Assembly (NCBI RefSeq): GCF_029227915.1
Contig: NC_079883.1
Coordinates: 8,494,001 to 8,558,000, forward strand
Length of the DNA: 64,000 nt
From: Hydractinia symbiolongicarpus
Lineage: Eukaryota; Cnidaria; Hydrozoa; Anthoathecata; Hydractiniidae
Reading direction: 5' to 3'
Part shown: positions 40,784 to 56,625 of the stretch, one piece after another
Layout: every line of letters starts with the position of its first letter
How positions within the stretch are numbered: the stretch's first letter is position 1
Position numbers and translations under genes: made by a program
Notes under the pieces: model-generated
The model's input: the letters and a program-made list of their open reading frames with translations, nothing else
What the model was told of the DNA's origin: nothing
The model's database searches: none

Positions 40784-40948
40784 AGGGGGCGAGCGCGGAC
40801 GCAGGCCCCCACTACCAGAAATTGTACGGTCGAGTTACTGACGTTTGCAGTAATCGCAGAGGTCAGCCCAAGCGTAGTGCAATGCAAGAGCCTCACTCTG
40901 GAAGAAAACCCTCATTGATCAGTCTTTACTTCCCCGTCAGGTAAGTAT
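40784..40948 (-). ncRNA. U1: U1 snRNA (unit 8)
   Basis: Same as the unit 1 copy; PSE 40997-41005. Confidence 0.96.
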
Positions 40949-41140
40949 GAGTTGGAACTGCACCGTAGCATGAGGGTACCCTTCAAAGTTTGTTAATGCT
41001 TGTGGCTTGAGTGTGTTATAAACTGCCGTGTCGCGGGGCATAGGCTGTATTCTCCCCCAGTGTACGCGTTTTGTTCCCGCCGTAGACTATGCAGAGTGCC
41101 GTCGGAAAGAGGACTGCTATTATTCTTTTATTGCTTATGT

Positions 41141-41325
41141 GGGCCGCCATCGGTAATAGTGCAACACCAAGGCAACCCGTGGTCACGGCGTGAATGAATC
41201 CACCTCCATGACCCAAGGCCAAAAATCAGATTAATATACTGACCATTCAGAGAATGGCCTACCAGATATTAAACTGATAAGAACAGATACTACACTTGAT
41301 CTTAGCCATTAGGCCGAGAAGCGAT
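41141..41325 (-). ncRNA. U2: U2 snRNA (unit 8)
   Basis: Same as the unit 1 copy; PSE 41371-41379. Confidence 0.95.
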
Positions 41326-41647
41326 AAAGAACAAGCGTTGCCATGATAGGCATCGTCCACACACCGTAACTGCTTGTGGAGCATGTCACGTTACTGTAAA
41401 GCTTACAACTGTCACCGCGTACGGATGGACGGCGACATAGTAAAAATCACGGCTGTTGATTTAGCCGTAGGATGGAGAGCGACTGTAGCGAGTGGATGGT
41501 AACTTACATGAATGCTAACAAAGGCGACGATACTAAGTGCGTGATATTACTTTCCAATATGTCTGCGTACATTCCGTTTATCAACGCATTACGCCAGAAC
41601 GTGCGCGCGCGTTACACAGTAGACCATGCAGCCGAAATGCGACAGTG

Positions 41648-41720
41648 CGACCCTGCCAGGAGTCGAACCTGGAATCCCCTGATTCGTAGTCAGATGCCTT
41701 ATCCATTGGGCCACAGGGCC
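41648..41720 (-). tRNA. tRNA-Arg: tRNA-Arg(ACG), G1:C72 form (unit 8)
   Basis: As the unit 1 copy, but acceptor 5' strand GGCCCTG, giving a G1-C72 pair and a full seven-pair acceptor stem with one G-U at 2:71. Confidence 0.95.
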
Positions 41721-42299
41721 ATGCTTATGACTTCGCCCCATCGTCATTTTGGCTTGCGCATTCGTTTTACTTACGACAGAATTCTTCGTGTTTGTAGCCA
41801 TGAAAGAAAGGGACTTCTGTGAGTGAATTTTTTTACTGTGGTCTAATAAAAAAGTCGAAACGCAGTGCCCAATATATGAATTGCTCCTAATAGCCGGAAA
41901 CAGGCCGTGTCGATGATGTAGGCCGACATACGCAACGCAAACCAAAGAACGCTTTATGAAAATCCTAACACGAGCGCGGAAGAAGCCCAAATTAACAGAC
42001 TAGATGTAATGCTGAAGACCTCAAACTCCAGCAGCTTCTCTTGCAGACTATTGCGTCGTACTACAAATAAAAATTAACATGCTTTCGCATAGTCGCGGCA
42101 CCCAAAACGGACATTATACGATGTACAGAAACACACATTTCTGTTTTCGCGCCAAATCAATTCCCGGGAGTGGTACTTTTACGTCCGCATACTTCGCACC
42201 GTCTTAAATTATATCTCATTTACACGGTAATGTTTAGTATACTTCTACTGTGATAACAAGCATCGTTTATCGTTGGATTGTTGTAAGAAAACATTAAAA

Positions 42300-42851
42300 A
42301 TGAGTGAAGCAGCTTCTCCAAAGAAAATCGCACCCAAGAAGAAACCTGCTGCAAAGAAGACAGCTGATCACCCTAAATATGTGGACATGATCAAGGCTGC
42401 TATCGCTACCCTAAAGGAACGCGGTGGTTCATCTCGCCAAGCTATTACAAAATATATTCATGCAAATTACAAAGTTGCTGAAAACTCAGATCATCATCTG
42501 AAAATGGCTCTTAAACGAGGAGTAACATCAGGCGATTTGATTCAAACTAAAGGCACTGGTGCTTCTGGATCATTCAAGCTAGGTCAGGTAAAAAAAGAAA
42601 AACCTAAGAAAAAGGCCGCAGCAAAAAAGCCAACGGCAAAGAAGCCTACTGCAAAGAAAAGTACACCAAAAAAGAAGCCAGCAAAGAAGAGCACGCCAAA
42701 GAAAGCAGCAAAGAAGCCTGCCACAAAGAAAGCCTCGGCTAAGAAACCAGCAGCTAAGAAACCCACAAAGAAGCCTGTTGCTAAAAAACCTGCAGCAAAG
42801 AAGGTCAAAAAGACTCCCAAAAAGGCAGCAAAGAAGACCGCAAAAAAATAA
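42300..42851 (+). CDS. H1: Histone H1 (unit 8)
   Basis: Same protein as 4161-4712. Stem-loop 42884-42899. Confidence 0.98.
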   Translation: MSEAASPKKIAPKKKPAAKKTADHPKYVDMIKAAIATLKERGGSSRQAITKYIHANYKVAENSDHHLKMALKRGVTSGDLIQTKGTGASGSFKLGQVKKEKPKKKAAAKKPTAKKPTAKKSTPKKKPAKKSTPKKAAKKPATKKASAKKPAAKKPTKKPVAKKPAAKKVKKTPKKAAKKTAKK

Positions 42852-43212
42852 TTTGTGTGTATCTGGCTATTACATTAACAAACGGCTATTTTTATAGCCA
42901 CACATTTACAAAAAAACATTATCTTGGTACAAAGTTAAACTTGTTTAAGTCACTTAAACAGTTAAAAAAGAGTAAATTTAAGATTAGATTCCCTAAGTTT
43001 AAGTATTTTCGTTTTTAAATTTCTTATTTTCTTGCTTTTACTTTTCTTGCCCTTCATATTTTTAACATTGTCAAACTTTATGTAGCATAAAATTTTTATG
43101 TAGCATAAAATTTAAACAGAAAGCAGGACAAAGTTTGATATAAAAAGCTAGCCGTAATATTTTTTATGGATGTGTGGCTATAAAAATAGCCGTTTTTTGT
43201 TTGGTAAGATGC

Positions 43213-43626
<414 letters not shown>

Positions 43627-44104
43627 TTAAGAAGTCGATGTAGTACGGATACACAAGACGGTCTAAAATGCACTATCGCGCCAAAGTTTTATTTCTCATA
43701 TTGATTGACAGCTAAGGTTCAAAACAAACCATTTGATTGGTGCTAAGAAAGTAATTTCTGATTGGCTGCATAATGACATTACGCTCATTACTTTAACATT
43801 TTTATAAAATCTGTGTTTTTTGGCTACGGGAAAACGGCTGTATCTTCTGATACACAAAAGCTTTTGACTTTTTTTTTTTTTAGTAAGTAGCAGAAGGTTT
43901 GGCGAATTCCAACGATGCCAAATTTATTGCCTTACTGAAACATTAAGACCACGAATTTTTAAAAAAACTACAGTTTTACTTAAAAAAATGTACAAAATGT
44001 TCGGAACATTTTGTAATGACGCAACTCTATTGGTTAATTAGGGTGTTTCCACGAGCAGTAGGTAATTTTATGGCCTCTTTTTAAAGCTGTCTGAATTCTG
44101 TTAA

Positions 44105-44461
<357 letters not shown>

Positions 44462-44921
44462 GCGTTGTCATTGCTCAACAAAAACGGCTATTTTTATAGC
44501 CACAAATCTTTTAAAACATTACTTTGTGCACGCTTCCAAATTACACAATGTGTAAAGTCTTGTCACAGTTACATTTATTGCTATACGATACTATGTCATA
44601 TATGACACAAAAAAAATTTAGAAATACTTTGTAGGGTTAATTTGCCTGGGAGTGTTTCCGTGAAAAGCTGGGTTAAGTTAAATGTAAGCAATAACATGGA
44701 TCAATGTACTTGTCTTTTCTGCAAGTACAGCTAATAATACGTATGAAAAGTGAAGCTAATCCACACACACATGGGGAAGTATTTTAAATGTAGGCTAGTG
44801 TTCTTAAGCACATTATTTAGAAGTTTTATTAACTTCGGTTAACTTGTAGTGACGCCAAGTAAATGTTTTTTTAAAGATGTGTGGTCTTAAAAAAGACCGT
44901 TTGTGTTTGGTAGACGTTGGT

Positions 44922-45326
44922 TTACTTGCTGCTTGTGTATTTTGTGACGGCTTTTGTTCCTTCACTGACTGCGTGTTTTGCAAGTTCTCCAGGCAAGAGA
45001 AGACGTACTGCGGTTTGAATTTCACGAGAAGAGATGGTCGACTTTTTGTTTTGAAGAGCCAAACGCGAAGCTTCGGAAGCAATGCGCTCAAAGATGTCGT
45101 TGACAAATGAGTTCATGATGCTCATAGCTTTGCTTGAAACTCCGACATCTGGGTGAACTTGTTTCAAAACATTGTAGATGTAAATAGCATAACTTTCCTT
45201 TCTCTTTCTCTTGCGTTTCTTTTCACCAGTTCCACCAATCTTTCCTCCTTTTTTGCCGGCTCTTTTTTCACCTTTCTTGGCTACTTTAGGTGCCTGTTTT
45301 CCTCCTTTAGCTGCTGCGTCAGACAT
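44922..45326 (-). CDS. H2B: Histone H2B (unit 9)
   Basis: Intact, same protein as 909-1313. Stem-loop 44883-44898. Confidence 0.99.
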   Translation of the reverse strand: MSDAAAKGGKQAPKVAKKGEKRAGKKGGKIGGTGEKKRKRKRKESYAIYIYNVLKQVHPDVGVSSKAMSIMNSFVNDIFERIASEASRLALQNKKSTISSREIQTAVRLLLPGELAKHAVSEGTKAVTKYTSSK

Positions 45327-45610
45327 GGTTAAAAATTTTTGCTACTTAACTTGTAAATAAGCATTAAACTGCAAGTCAAAACTTTTTGTTTATAAGTAAA
45401 AAAATCGGATCGAATTCGATCCGAAAACGCCGATACGCAATTTAATTGGTTAAAAAAAAAATCTTTTGTTTAATACTTAATTATGATTGGTTAAAAAAAC
45501 ATGATTTCGATCCTATTTTTATGATGAAAAAACGAGTAAAGTTTATTTCGTTAACACTTACGTTAAATATTCGTACGTTTTTGTATTAACTTACAAATCA
45601 AATCGCAGTT

Positions 45611-45991
45611 ATGTCTGGACGTGGAAAAGGTGGAAAAGCTAAGGCTAAAGCCAAGACAAGATCCTCAAGAGCTGGACTTCAATTTCCAGTCGGTAGAGTG
45701 CATAGATTCCTTCGTAGAGGGCACTATGCTAACCGAATTGGATCTGGAGCACCAGTTTACTTAGCAGCCGTCTTGAAATATTTATCTGCTGAGATATTGG
45801 AGTTGGCTGGTAACGCAGCAAGAGACAACAAAAAAGCTAGGATTATTCCAAGACATTTACAATTGGCTGTTCGTAATGATGAAGAATTAAACAAACTTTT
45901 GAGCGGTGTAACCATTGCAGCTGGTGGTGTTTTGCCAAACATTCAAGCTGTCTTACTCCCAAAGAAGAACGACAAAGGACAGAAGAAGTAA
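45611..45991 (+). CDS. H2A: Histone H2A with acidic-patch Glu-to-Lys (unit 9)
   Basis: Carries the same VLKYL change as unit 8 (AAA at 45776). Stem-loop 46014-46029. Confidence 0.98.
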   Translation: MSGRGKGGKAKAKAKTRSSRAGLQFPVGRVHRFLRRGHYANRIGSGAPVYLAAVLKYLSAEILELAGNAARDNKKARIIPRHLQLAVRNDEELNKLLSGVTIAAGGVLPNIQAVLLPKKNDKGQKK

Positions 45992-46188
45992 ACCGCTACA
46001 CTCAGAAAACAACGGCTATTTTTATAGCCACACATCTTTAAAAAAACATTGTTTTTTTCACAAAACTATAACCTTAAAGTCTAATAGATAATCCATGCAT
46101 ACGCCTTGTCCTAAGTAACTCAAAGAAATTAAATAAAAAAATTTGATCACAACGTCAAAATAAATTGCACGTATTTGCACCTACTAAT

Positions 46189-46308
46189 GTCTACGGCCAT
46201 ACCACGATGAACACACCCGTTCTCGTCTGATCACGGAAGTTAAGCATCGTCGGGCCGGGATAGTACTTGGATGGGGGACCGCCTGGGAACTCCCGGTGTC
46301 GTAGGCTT
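46189..46308 (+). rRNA. 5S rRNA: 5S ribosomal RNA (unit 9)
   Basis: Same sequence as the unit 1 copy. Confidence 0.97.
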
Positions 46309-46635
46309 TTCATTTTCATTTGCTGTGATATATTTCTTGTTATAACAATTAAGGAACGTGGCGGTTGTTGAAAGTGTTTCCTATGACATTTTCCTACGAC
46401 ATTTTCAGGTGATAGTACGAGAAAAAAGAGCTTTCAAATGCATACAAACTCGATCTATTGCCGATCATCCAATAACCCTGACGGAATGGCAAATAAAATA
46501 AAATTCCGCCGCCTTCCGAGGACTTATATCGCAATCACGTTTCGTAACAGCCAAGCGAGGTTTTACCTTAGCGTTTAAGTCACCACCGACATTTGGCCGC
46601 GCAACTTTTCTAAGCTCATTCATTTTGACTTAAGG

Positions 46636-46800
46636 AGGGGGCGAGCGCGGACGCAGGCCCCCACTACCAGAAATTGTACGGTCGAGTTACTGACGTTTGC
46701 AGTAATCGCAGAGGTCAGCCCAAGCGTAGTGCAATGCAAGAGCCTCACTCTGGAAGAAAACCCTCATTGATCAGTCTTTACTTCCCCGTCAGGTAAGTAT
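46636..46800 (-). ncRNA. U1: U1 snRNA (unit 9)
   Basis: Same as the unit 1 copy; PSE 46849-46857. Confidence 0.96.
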
Positions 46801-46992
46801 GAGTTGGAACTGCACCGTAGCATGAGGGTACCCTTCAAAGTTTGTTAATGCTTGTGGCTTGAGTGTGTTATAAACTGCCGTGTCGCGGGGCATAGGCTGT
46901 ATTCTCCCCCAGTGTACGCGTTTTGTTCCCGCCGTAGACTATGCAGAGTGCCGTCGGAAAGAGGACTGCTATTATTCTTTTATTGCTTATGT

Positions 46993-47177
46993 GGGCCGCC
47001 ATCGGTAATAGTGCAACACCAAGGCAACCCGTGGTCACGGCGTGAATGAATCCACCTCCATGACCCAAGGCCAAAAATCAGATTAATATACTGACCATTC
47101 AGAGAATGGCCTACCAGATATTAAACTGATAAGAACAGATACTACACTTGATCTTAGCCATTAGGCCGAGAAGCGAT
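46993..47177 (-). ncRNA. U2: U2 snRNA (unit 9)
   Basis: Same as the unit 1 copy; PSE 47223-47231. Confidence 0.95.
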
Positions 47178-47499
47178 AAAGAACAAGCGTTGCCATGATA
47201 GGCATCGTCCACACACCGTAACTGCTTGTGGAGCATGTCACGTTACTGTAAAGCTTACAACTGTCACCGCGTACGGATGGACGGCGACATAGTAAAAATC
47301 ACGGCTGTTGATTTAGCCGTAGGATGGAGAGCGACTGTAGCGAGTGGATGGTAACTTACATGAATGCTAACAAAGGCGACGATACTAAGTGCGTGATATT
47401 ACTTTCCAATATGTCTGCGTACATTCCGTTTATCAACGCATTACGCCAGAACGTGCGCGCGCGTTACACAGTAGACCATGCAGCCGAAATGCGACAGTG

Positions 47500-47572
47500 C
47501 GACCCTGCCAGGAGTCGAACCTGGAATCCCCTGATTCGTAGTCAGATGCCTTATCCATTGGGCCACAGGGCC
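47500..47572 (-). tRNA. tRNA-Arg: tRNA-Arg(ACG), G1:C72 form (unit 9)
   Basis: Same as the unit 8 copy. Confidence 0.95.
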
Positions 47573-48151
47573 ATGCTTATGACTTCGCCCCATCGTCATT
47601 TTGGCTTGCGCATTCGTTTTACTTACGACAGAATTCTTCGTGTTTGTAGCCATGAAAGAAAGGGACTTCTGTGAGTGAATTTTTTTACTGTGGTCTAATA
47701 AAAAAGTCGAAACGCAGTGCCCAATATATGAATTGCTCCTAATAGCCGGAAACAGGCCGTGTCGATGATGTAGGCCGACATACGCAACGCAAACCAAAGA
47801 ACGCTTTATGAAAATCCTAACACGAGCGCGGAAGAAGCCCAAATTAACAGACTAGATGTAATGCTGAAGACCTCAAACTCCAGCAGCTTCTCTTGCAGAC
47901 TATTGCGTCGTACTACAAATAAAAATTAACATGCTTTCGCATAGTCGCGGCACCCAAAACGGACATTATACGATGTACAGAAACACACATTTCTGTTTTC
48001 GCGCCAAATCAATTCCCGGGAGTGGTACTTTTACGTCCGCATACTTCGCACCGTCTTAAATTATATCTCATTTACACGGTAATGTTTAGTATACTTCTAC
48101 TGTGATAACAAGCATCGTTTATCGTTGGATTGTTGTAAGAAAACATTAAAA

Positions 48152-48703
48152 ATGAGTGAAGCAGCTTCTCCAAAGAAAATCGCACCCAAGAAGAAACCTG
48201 CTGCAAAGAAGACAGCTGATCACCCTAAATATGTGGACATGATCAAGGCTGCTATCGCTACCCTAAAGGAACGCGGTGGTTCATCTCGCCAAGCTATTAC
48301 AAAATATATTCATGCAAATTACAAAGTTGCTGAAAACTCAGATCATCATCTGAAAATGGCTCTTAAACGAGGAGTAACATCAGGCGATTTGATTCAAACT
48401 AAAGGCACTGGTGCTTCTGGATCATTCAAGCTAGGTCAGGTAAAAAAAGAAAAACCTAAGAAAAAGGCCGCAGCAAAAAAGCCAACGGCAAAGAAGCCTA
48501 CTGCAAAGAAAAGTACACCAAAAAAGAAGCCAGCAAAGAAGAGCACGCCAAAGAAAGCAGCAAAGAAGCCTGCCACAAAGAAAGCCTCGGCTAAGAAACC
48601 AGCAGCTAAGAAACCCACAAAGAAGCCTGTTGCTAAAAAACCTGCAGCAAAGAAGGTCAAAAAGACTCCCAAAAAGGCAGCAAAGAAGACCGCAAAAAAA
48701 TAA
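48152..48703 (+). CDS. H1: Histone H1 (unit 9)
   Basis: Same protein as 4161-4712. Stem-loop 48736-48751. Confidence 0.98.
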   Translation: MSEAASPKKIAPKKKPAAKKTADHPKYVDMIKAAIATLKERGGSSRQAITKYIHANYKVAENSDHHLKMALKRGVTSGDLIQTKGTGASGSFKLGQVKKEKPKKKAAAKKPTAKKPTAKKSTPKKKPAKKSTPKKAAKKPATKKASAKKPAAKKPTKKPVAKKPAAKKVKKTPKKAAKKTAKK

Positions 48704-49064
48704 TTTGTGTGTATCTGGCTATTACATTAACAAACGGCTATTTTTATAGCCACACATTTACAAAAAAACATTATCTTGGTACAAAGTTAAACTTGTTTAA
48801 GTCACTTAAACAGTTAAAAAAGAGTAAATTTAAGATTAGATTCCCTAAGTTTAAGTATTTTCGTTTTTAAATTTCTTATTTTCTTGCTTTTACTTTTCTT
48901 GCCCTTCATATTTTTAACATTGTCAAACTTTATGTAGCATAAAATTTTTATGTAGCATAAAATTTAAACAGAAAGCAGGACAAAGTTTGATATAAAAAGC
49001 TAGCCGTAATATTTTTTATGGATGTGTGGCTATAAAAATAGCCGTTTTTTGTTTGGTAAGATGC

Positions 49065-49478
<414 letters not shown>

Positions 49479-49956
49479 TTAAGAAGTCGATGTAGTACGG
49501 ATACACAAGACGGTCTAAAATGCACTATCGCGCCAAAGTTTTATTTCTCATATTGATTGACAGCTAAGGTTCAAAACAAACCATTTGATTGGTGCTAAGA
49601 AAGTAATTTCTGATTGGCTGCATAATGACATTACGCTCATTACTTTAACATTTTTATAAAATCTGTGTTTTTTGGCTACGGGAAAACGGCTGTATCTTCT
49701 GATACACAAAAGCTTTTGACTTTTTTTTTTTTTAGTAAGTAGCAGAAGGTTTGGCGAATTCCAACGATGCCAAATTTATTGCCTTACTGAAACATTAAGA
49801 CCACGAATTTTTAAAAAAACTACAGTTTTACTTAAAAAAATGTACAAAATGTTCGGAACATTTTGTAATGACGCAACTCTATTGGTTAATTAGGGTGTTT
49901 CCACGAGCAGTAGGTAATTTTATGGCCTCTTTTTAAAGCTGTCTGAATTCTGTTAA

Positions 49957-50313
<357 letters not shown>

Positions 50314-50773
50314 GCGTTGTCATTGCTCAACAAAAACGGCTATTTTTATAGCCACAAATCTTTTAAAACATTACTTTGTGCACGCTTCCAAATTACACAA
50401 TGTGTAAAGTCTTGTCACAGTTACATTTATTGCTATACGATACTATGTCATATATGACACAAAAAAAATTTAGAAATACTTTGTAGGGTTAATTTGCCTG
50501 GGAGTGTTTCCGTGAAAAGCTGGGTTAAGTTAAATGTAAGCAATAACATGGATCAATGTACTTGTCTTTTCTGCAAGTACAGCTAATAATACGTATGAAA
50601 AGTGAAGCTAATCCACACACACATGGGGAAGTATTTTAAATGTAGGCTAGTGTTCTTAAGCACATTATTTAGAAGTTTTATTAACTTCGGTTAACTTGTA
50701 GTGACGCCAAGTAAATGTTTTTTTAAAGATGTGTGGTCTTAAAAAAGACCGTTTGTGTTTGGTAGACGTTGGT

Positions 50774-51178
50774 TTACTTGCTGCTTGTGTATTTTGTGAC
50801 GGCTTTTGTTCCTTCACTGACTGCGTGTTTTGCAAGTTCTCCAGGCAAGAGAAGACGTACTGCGGTTTGAATTTCACGAGAAGAGATGGTCGACTTTTTG
50901 TTTTGAAGAGCCAAACGCGAAGCTTCGGAAGCAATGCGCTCAAAGATGTCGTTGACAAATGAGTTCATGATGCTCATAGCTTTGCTTGAAACTCCGACAT
51001 CTGGGTGAACTTGTTTCAAAACATTGTAGATGTAAATAGCATAACTTTCCTTTCTCTTTCTCTTGCGTTTCTTTTCACCAGTTCCACCAATCTTTCCTCC
51101 TTTTTTGCCGGCTCTTTTTTCACCTTTCTTGGCTACTTTAGGTGCCTGTTTTCCTCCTTTAGCTGCTGCGTCAGACAT
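50774..51178 (-). CDS. H2B: Histone H2B (unit 10)
   Basis: Intact, same protein as 909-1313. Stem-loop 50735-50750. Confidence 0.99.
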   Translation of the reverse strand: MSDAAAKGGKQAPKVAKKGEKRAGKKGGKIGGTGEKKRKRKRKESYAIYIYNVLKQVHPDVGVSSKAMSIMNSFVNDIFERIASEASRLALQNKKSTISSREIQTAVRLLLPGELAKHAVSEGTKAVTKYTSSK

Positions 51179-51462
51179 GGTTAAAAATTTTTGCTACTTA
51201 ACTTGTAAATAAGCATTAAACTGCAAGTCAAAACTTTTTGTTTATAAGTAAAAAAATCGGATCGAATTCGATCCGAAAACGCCGATACGCAATTTAATTG
51301 GTTAAAAAAAAAATCTTTTGTTTAATACTTAATTATGATTGGTTAAAAAAACATGATTTCGATCCTATTTTTATGATGAAAAAACGAGTAAAGTTTATTT
51401 CGTTAACACTTACGTTAAATATTCGTACGTTTTTGTATTAACTTACAAATCAAATCGCAGTT

Positions 51463-51843
51463 ATGTCTGGACGTGGAAAAGGTGGAAAAGCTAAGGCTAA
51501 AGCCAAGACAAGATCCTCAAGAGCTGGACTTCAATTTCCAGTCGGTAGAGTGCATAGATTCCTTCGTAGAGGGCACTATGCTAACCGAATTGGATCTGGA
51601 GCACCAGTTTACTTAGCAGCCGTCTTGGAATATTTATCTGCTGAGATATTGGAGTTGGCTGGTAACGCAGCAAGAGACAACAAAAAAGCTAGGATTATTC
51701 CAAGACATTTACAATTGGCTGTTCGTAATGATGAAGAATTAAACAAACTTTTGAGCGGTGTAACCATTGCAGCTGGTGGTGTTTTGCCAAACATTCAAGC
51801 TGTCTTACTCCCAAAGAAGAACGACAAAGGACAGAAGAAGTAA
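51463..51843 (+). CDS. H2A: Histone H2A (unit 10)
   Basis: Normal VLEYL form, same protein as 1598-1978. Stem-loop 51866-51881. Confidence 0.99.
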   Translation: MSGRGKGGKAKAKAKTRSSRAGLQFPVGRVHRFLRRGHYANRIGSGAPVYLAAVLEYLSAEILELAGNAARDNKKARIIPRHLQLAVRNDEELNKLLSGVTIAAGGVLPNIQAVLLPKKNDKGQKK

Positions 51844-52040
51844 ACCGCTACACTCAGAAAACAACGGCTATTTTTATAGCCACACATCTTTAAAAAAACA
51901 TTGTTTTTTTCACAAAACTATAACCTTAAAGTCTAATAGATAATCCATGCATACGCCTTGTCCTAAGTAACTCAAAGAAATTAAATAAAAAAATTTGATC
52001 ACAACGTCAAAATAAATTGCACGTATTTGCACCTACTAAT

Positions 52041-52160
52041 GTCTACGGCCATACCACGATGAACACACCCGTTCTCGTCTGATCACGGAAGTTAAGCATC
52101 GTCGGGCCGGGATAGTACTTGGATGGGGGACCGCCTGGGAACTCCCGGTGTCGTAGGCTT
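52041..52160 (+). rRNA. 5S rRNA: 5S ribosomal RNA (unit 10)
   Basis: Same sequence as the unit 1 copy. Confidence 0.97.
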
Positions 52161-52487
52161 TTCATTTTCATTTGCTGTGATATATTTCTTGTTATAACAA
52201 TTAAGGAACGTGGCGGTTGTTGAAAGTGTTTCCTATGACATTTTCCTACGACATTTTCAGGTGATAGTACGAGAAAAAAGAGCTTTCAAATGCATACAAA
52301 CTCGATCTATTGCCGATCATCCAATAACCCTGACGGAATGGCAAATAAAATAAAATTCCGCCGCCTTCCGAGGACTTATATCGCAATCACGTTTCGTAAC
52401 AGCCAAGCGAGGTTTTACCTTAGCGTTTAAGTCACCACCGACATTTGGCCGCGCAACTTTTCTAAGCTCATTCATTTTGACTTAAGG

Positions 52488-52652
52488 AGGGGGCGAGCGC
52501 GGACGCAGGCCCCCACTACCAGAAATTGTACGGTCGAGTTACTGACGTTTGCAGTAATCGCAGAGGTCAGCCCAAGCGTAGTGCAATGCAAGAGCCTCAC
52601 TCTGGAAGAAAACCCTCATTGATCAGTCTTTACTTCCCCGTCAGGTAAGTAT
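52488..52652 (-). ncRNA. U1: U1 snRNA (unit 10)
   Basis: Same as the unit 1 copy; PSE 52701-52709. Confidence 0.96.
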
Positions 52653-52844
52653 GAGTTGGAACTGCACCGTAGCATGAGGGTACCCTTCAAAGTTTGTTAA
52701 TGCTTGTGGCTTGAGTGTGTTATAAACTGCCGTGTCGCGGGGCATAGGCTGTATTCTCCCCCAGTGTACGCGTTTTGTTCCCGCCGTAGACTATGCAGAG
52801 TGCCGTCGGAAAGAGGACTGCTATTATTCTTTTATTGCTTATGT

Positions 52845-53029
52845 GGGCCGCCATCGGTAATATTGCAACACCAAGGCAACCCGTGGTCACGGCGTGAATG
52901 AATCCACCTCCATGACCCAAGGCCAAAAATCAGATTAATATACTGACCATTCAGAGAATGGCCTACCAGATATTAAACTGATAAGAACAGATACTACACT
53001 TGATCTTAGCCATTAGGCCGAGAAGCGAT
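52845..53029 (-). ncRNA. U2: U2 snRNA, stem IV loop variant (unit 10)
   Basis: As unit 1 except one base at 52863, which changes the stem IV loop from TTGCACTATT to TTGCAATATT. The altered C lies in the segment expected to contact U2B''. PSE 53075-53083. Confidence 0.94.
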
Positions 53030-53351
53030 AAAGAACAAGCGTTGCCATGATAGGCATCGTCCACACACCGTAACTGCTTGTGGAGCATGTCACGTTACTG
53101 TAAAGCTTACAACTGTCACCGCGTACGGATGGACGGCGACATAGTAAAAATCACGGCTGTTGATTTAGCCGTAGGATGGAGAGCGACTGTAGCGAGTGGA
53201 TGGTAACTTACATGAATGCTAACAAAGGCGACGATACTAAGTGCGTGATATTACTTTCCAATATGTCTGCGTACATTCCGTTTATCAACGCATTACGCCA
53301 GAACGTGCGCGCGCGTTACACAGTAGACCATGCAGCCGAAATGCGACAGTG

Positions 53352-53424
53352 CGACCCTGCCAGGAGTCGAACCTGGAATCCCCTGATTCGTAGTCAGATG
53401 CCTTATCCATTGGGCCACAGGGCC
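53352..53424 (-). tRNA. tRNA-Arg: tRNA-Arg(ACG), G1:C72 form (unit 10)
   Basis: Same as the unit 8 copy. Confidence 0.95.
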
Positions 53425-54003
53425 ATGCTTATGACTTCGCCCCATCGTCATTTTGGCTTGCGCATTCGTTTTACTTACGACAGAATTCTTCGTGTTTGTA
53501 GCCATGAAAGAAAGGGACTTCTGTGAGTGAATTTTTTTACTGTGGTCTAATAAAAAAGTCGAAACGCAGTGCCCAATATATGAATTGCTCCTAATAGCCG
53601 GAAACAGGCCGTGTCGATGATGTAGGCCGACATACGCAACGCAAACCAAAGAACGCTTTATGAAAATCCTAACACGAGCGCGGAAGAAGCCCAAATTAAC
53701 AGACTAGATGTAATGCTGAAGACCTCAAACTCCAGCAGCTTCTCTTGCAGACTATTGCGTCGTACTACAAATAAAAATTAACATGCTTTCGCATAGTCGC
53801 GGCACCCAAAACGGACATTATACGATGTACAGAAACACACATTTCTGTTTTCGCGCCAAATCAATTCCCGGGAGTGGTACTTTTACGTCCGCATACTTCG
53901 CACCGTCTTAAATTATATCTCATTTACACGGTAATGTTTAGTATACTTCTACTGTGATAACAAGCATCGTTTATCGTTGGATTGTTGTAAGAAAACATTA
54001 AAA

Positions 54004-54555
54004 ATGAGTGAAGCAGCTTCTCCAAAGAAAATCGCACCCAAGAAGAAACCTGCTGCAAAGAAGACAGCTGATCACCCTAAATATGTGGACATGATCAAGG
54101 CTGCTATCGCTACCCTAAAGGAACGCGGTGGTTCATCTCGCCAAGCTATTACAAAATATATTCATGCAAATTACAAAGTTGCTGAAAACTCAGATCATCA
54201 TCTGAAAATGGCTCTTAAACGAGGAGTAACATCAGGCGATTTGATTCAAACTAAAGGCACTGGTGCTTCTGGATCATTCAAGCTAGGTCAGGTAAAAAAA
54301 GAAAAACCTAAGAAAAAGGCCGCAGCAAAAAAGCCAACGGCAAAGAAGCCTACTGCAAAGAAAAGTACACCAAAAAAGAAGCCAGCAAAGAAGAGCACGC
54401 CAAAGAAAGCAGCAAAGAAGCCTGCCACAAAGAAAGCCTCGGCTAAGAAACCAGCAGCTAAGAAACCCACAAAGAAGCCTGTTGCTAAAAAACCTGCAGC
54501 AAAGAAGGTCAAAAAGACTCCCAAAAAGGCAGCAAAGAAGACCGCAAAAAAATAA
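54004..54555 (+). CDS. H1: Histone H1 (unit 10)
   Basis: Same protein as 4161-4712. Stem-loop 54588-54603. Confidence 0.98.
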   Translation: MSEAASPKKIAPKKKPAAKKTADHPKYVDMIKAAIATLKERGGSSRQAITKYIHANYKVAENSDHHLKMALKRGVTSGDLIQTKGTGASGSFKLGQVKKEKPKKKAAAKKPTAKKPTAKKSTPKKKPAKKSTPKKAAKKPATKKASAKKPAAKKPTKKPVAKKPAAKKVKKTPKKAAKKTAKK

Positions 54556-54916
54556 TTTGTGTGTATCTGGCTATTACATTAACAAACGGCTATTTTTATA
54601 GCCACACATTTACAAAAAAACATTATCTTGGTACAAAGTTAAACTTGTTTAAGTCACTTAAACAGTTAAAAAAGAGTAAATTTAAGATTAGATTCCCTAA
54701 GTTTAAGTATTTTCGTTTTTAAATTTCTTATTTTCTTGCTTTTACTTTTCTTGCCCTTCATATTTTTAACATTGTCAAACTTTATGTAGCATAAAATTTT
54801 TATGTAGCATAAAATTTAAACAGAAAGCAGGACAAAGTTTGATATAAAAAGCTAGCCGTAATATTTTTTATGGATGTGTGGCTATAAAAATAGCCGTTTT
54901 TTGTTTGGTAAGATGC

Positions 54917-55330
<414 letters not shown>

Positions 55331-55808
55331 TTAAGAAGTCGATGTAGTACGGATACACAAGACGGTCTAAAATGCACTATCGCGCCAAAGTTTTATTTCT
55401 CATATTGATTGACAGCTAAGGTTCAAAACAAACCATTTGATTGGTGCTAAGAAAGTAATTTCTGATTGGCTGCATAATGACATTACGCTCATTACTTTAA
55501 CATTTTTATAAAATCTGTGTTTTTTGGCTACGGGAAAACGGCTGTATCTTCTGATACACAAAAGCTTTTGACTTTTTTTTTTTTTAGTAAGTAGCAGAAG
55601 GTTTGGCGAATTCCAACGATGCCAAATTTATTGCCTTACTGAAACATTAAGACCACGAATTTTTAAAAAAACTACAGTTTTACTTAAAAAAATGTACAAA
55701 ATGTTCGGAACATTTTGTAATGACGCAACTCTATTGGTTAATTAGGGTGTTTCCACGAGCAGTAGGTAATTTTATGGCCTCTTTTTAAAGCTGTCTGAAT
55801 TCTGTTAA

Positions 55809-56165
<357 letters not shown>

Positions 56166-56625
56166 GCGTTGTCATTGCTCAACAAAAACGGCTATTTTTA
56201 TAGCCACAAATCTTTTAAAACATTACTTTGTGCACGCTTCCAAATTACACAATGTGTAAAGTCTTGTCACAGTTACATTTATTGCTATACGATACTATGT
56301 CATATATGACACAAAAAAAATTTAGAAATACTTTGTAGGGTTAATTTGCCTGGGAGTGTTTCCGTGAAAAGCTGGGTTAAGTTAAATGTAAGCAATAACA
56401 TGGATCAATGTACTTGTCTTTTCTGCAAGTACAGCTAATAATACGTATGAAAAGTGAAGCTAATCCACACACACATGGGGAAGTATTTTAAATGTAGGCT
56501 AGTGTTCTTAAGCACATTATTTAGAAGTTTTATTAACTTCGGTTAACTTGTAGTGACGCCAAGTAAATGTTTTTTTAAAGATGTGTGGTCTTAAAAAAGA
56601 CCGTTTGTGTTTGGTAGACGTTGGT

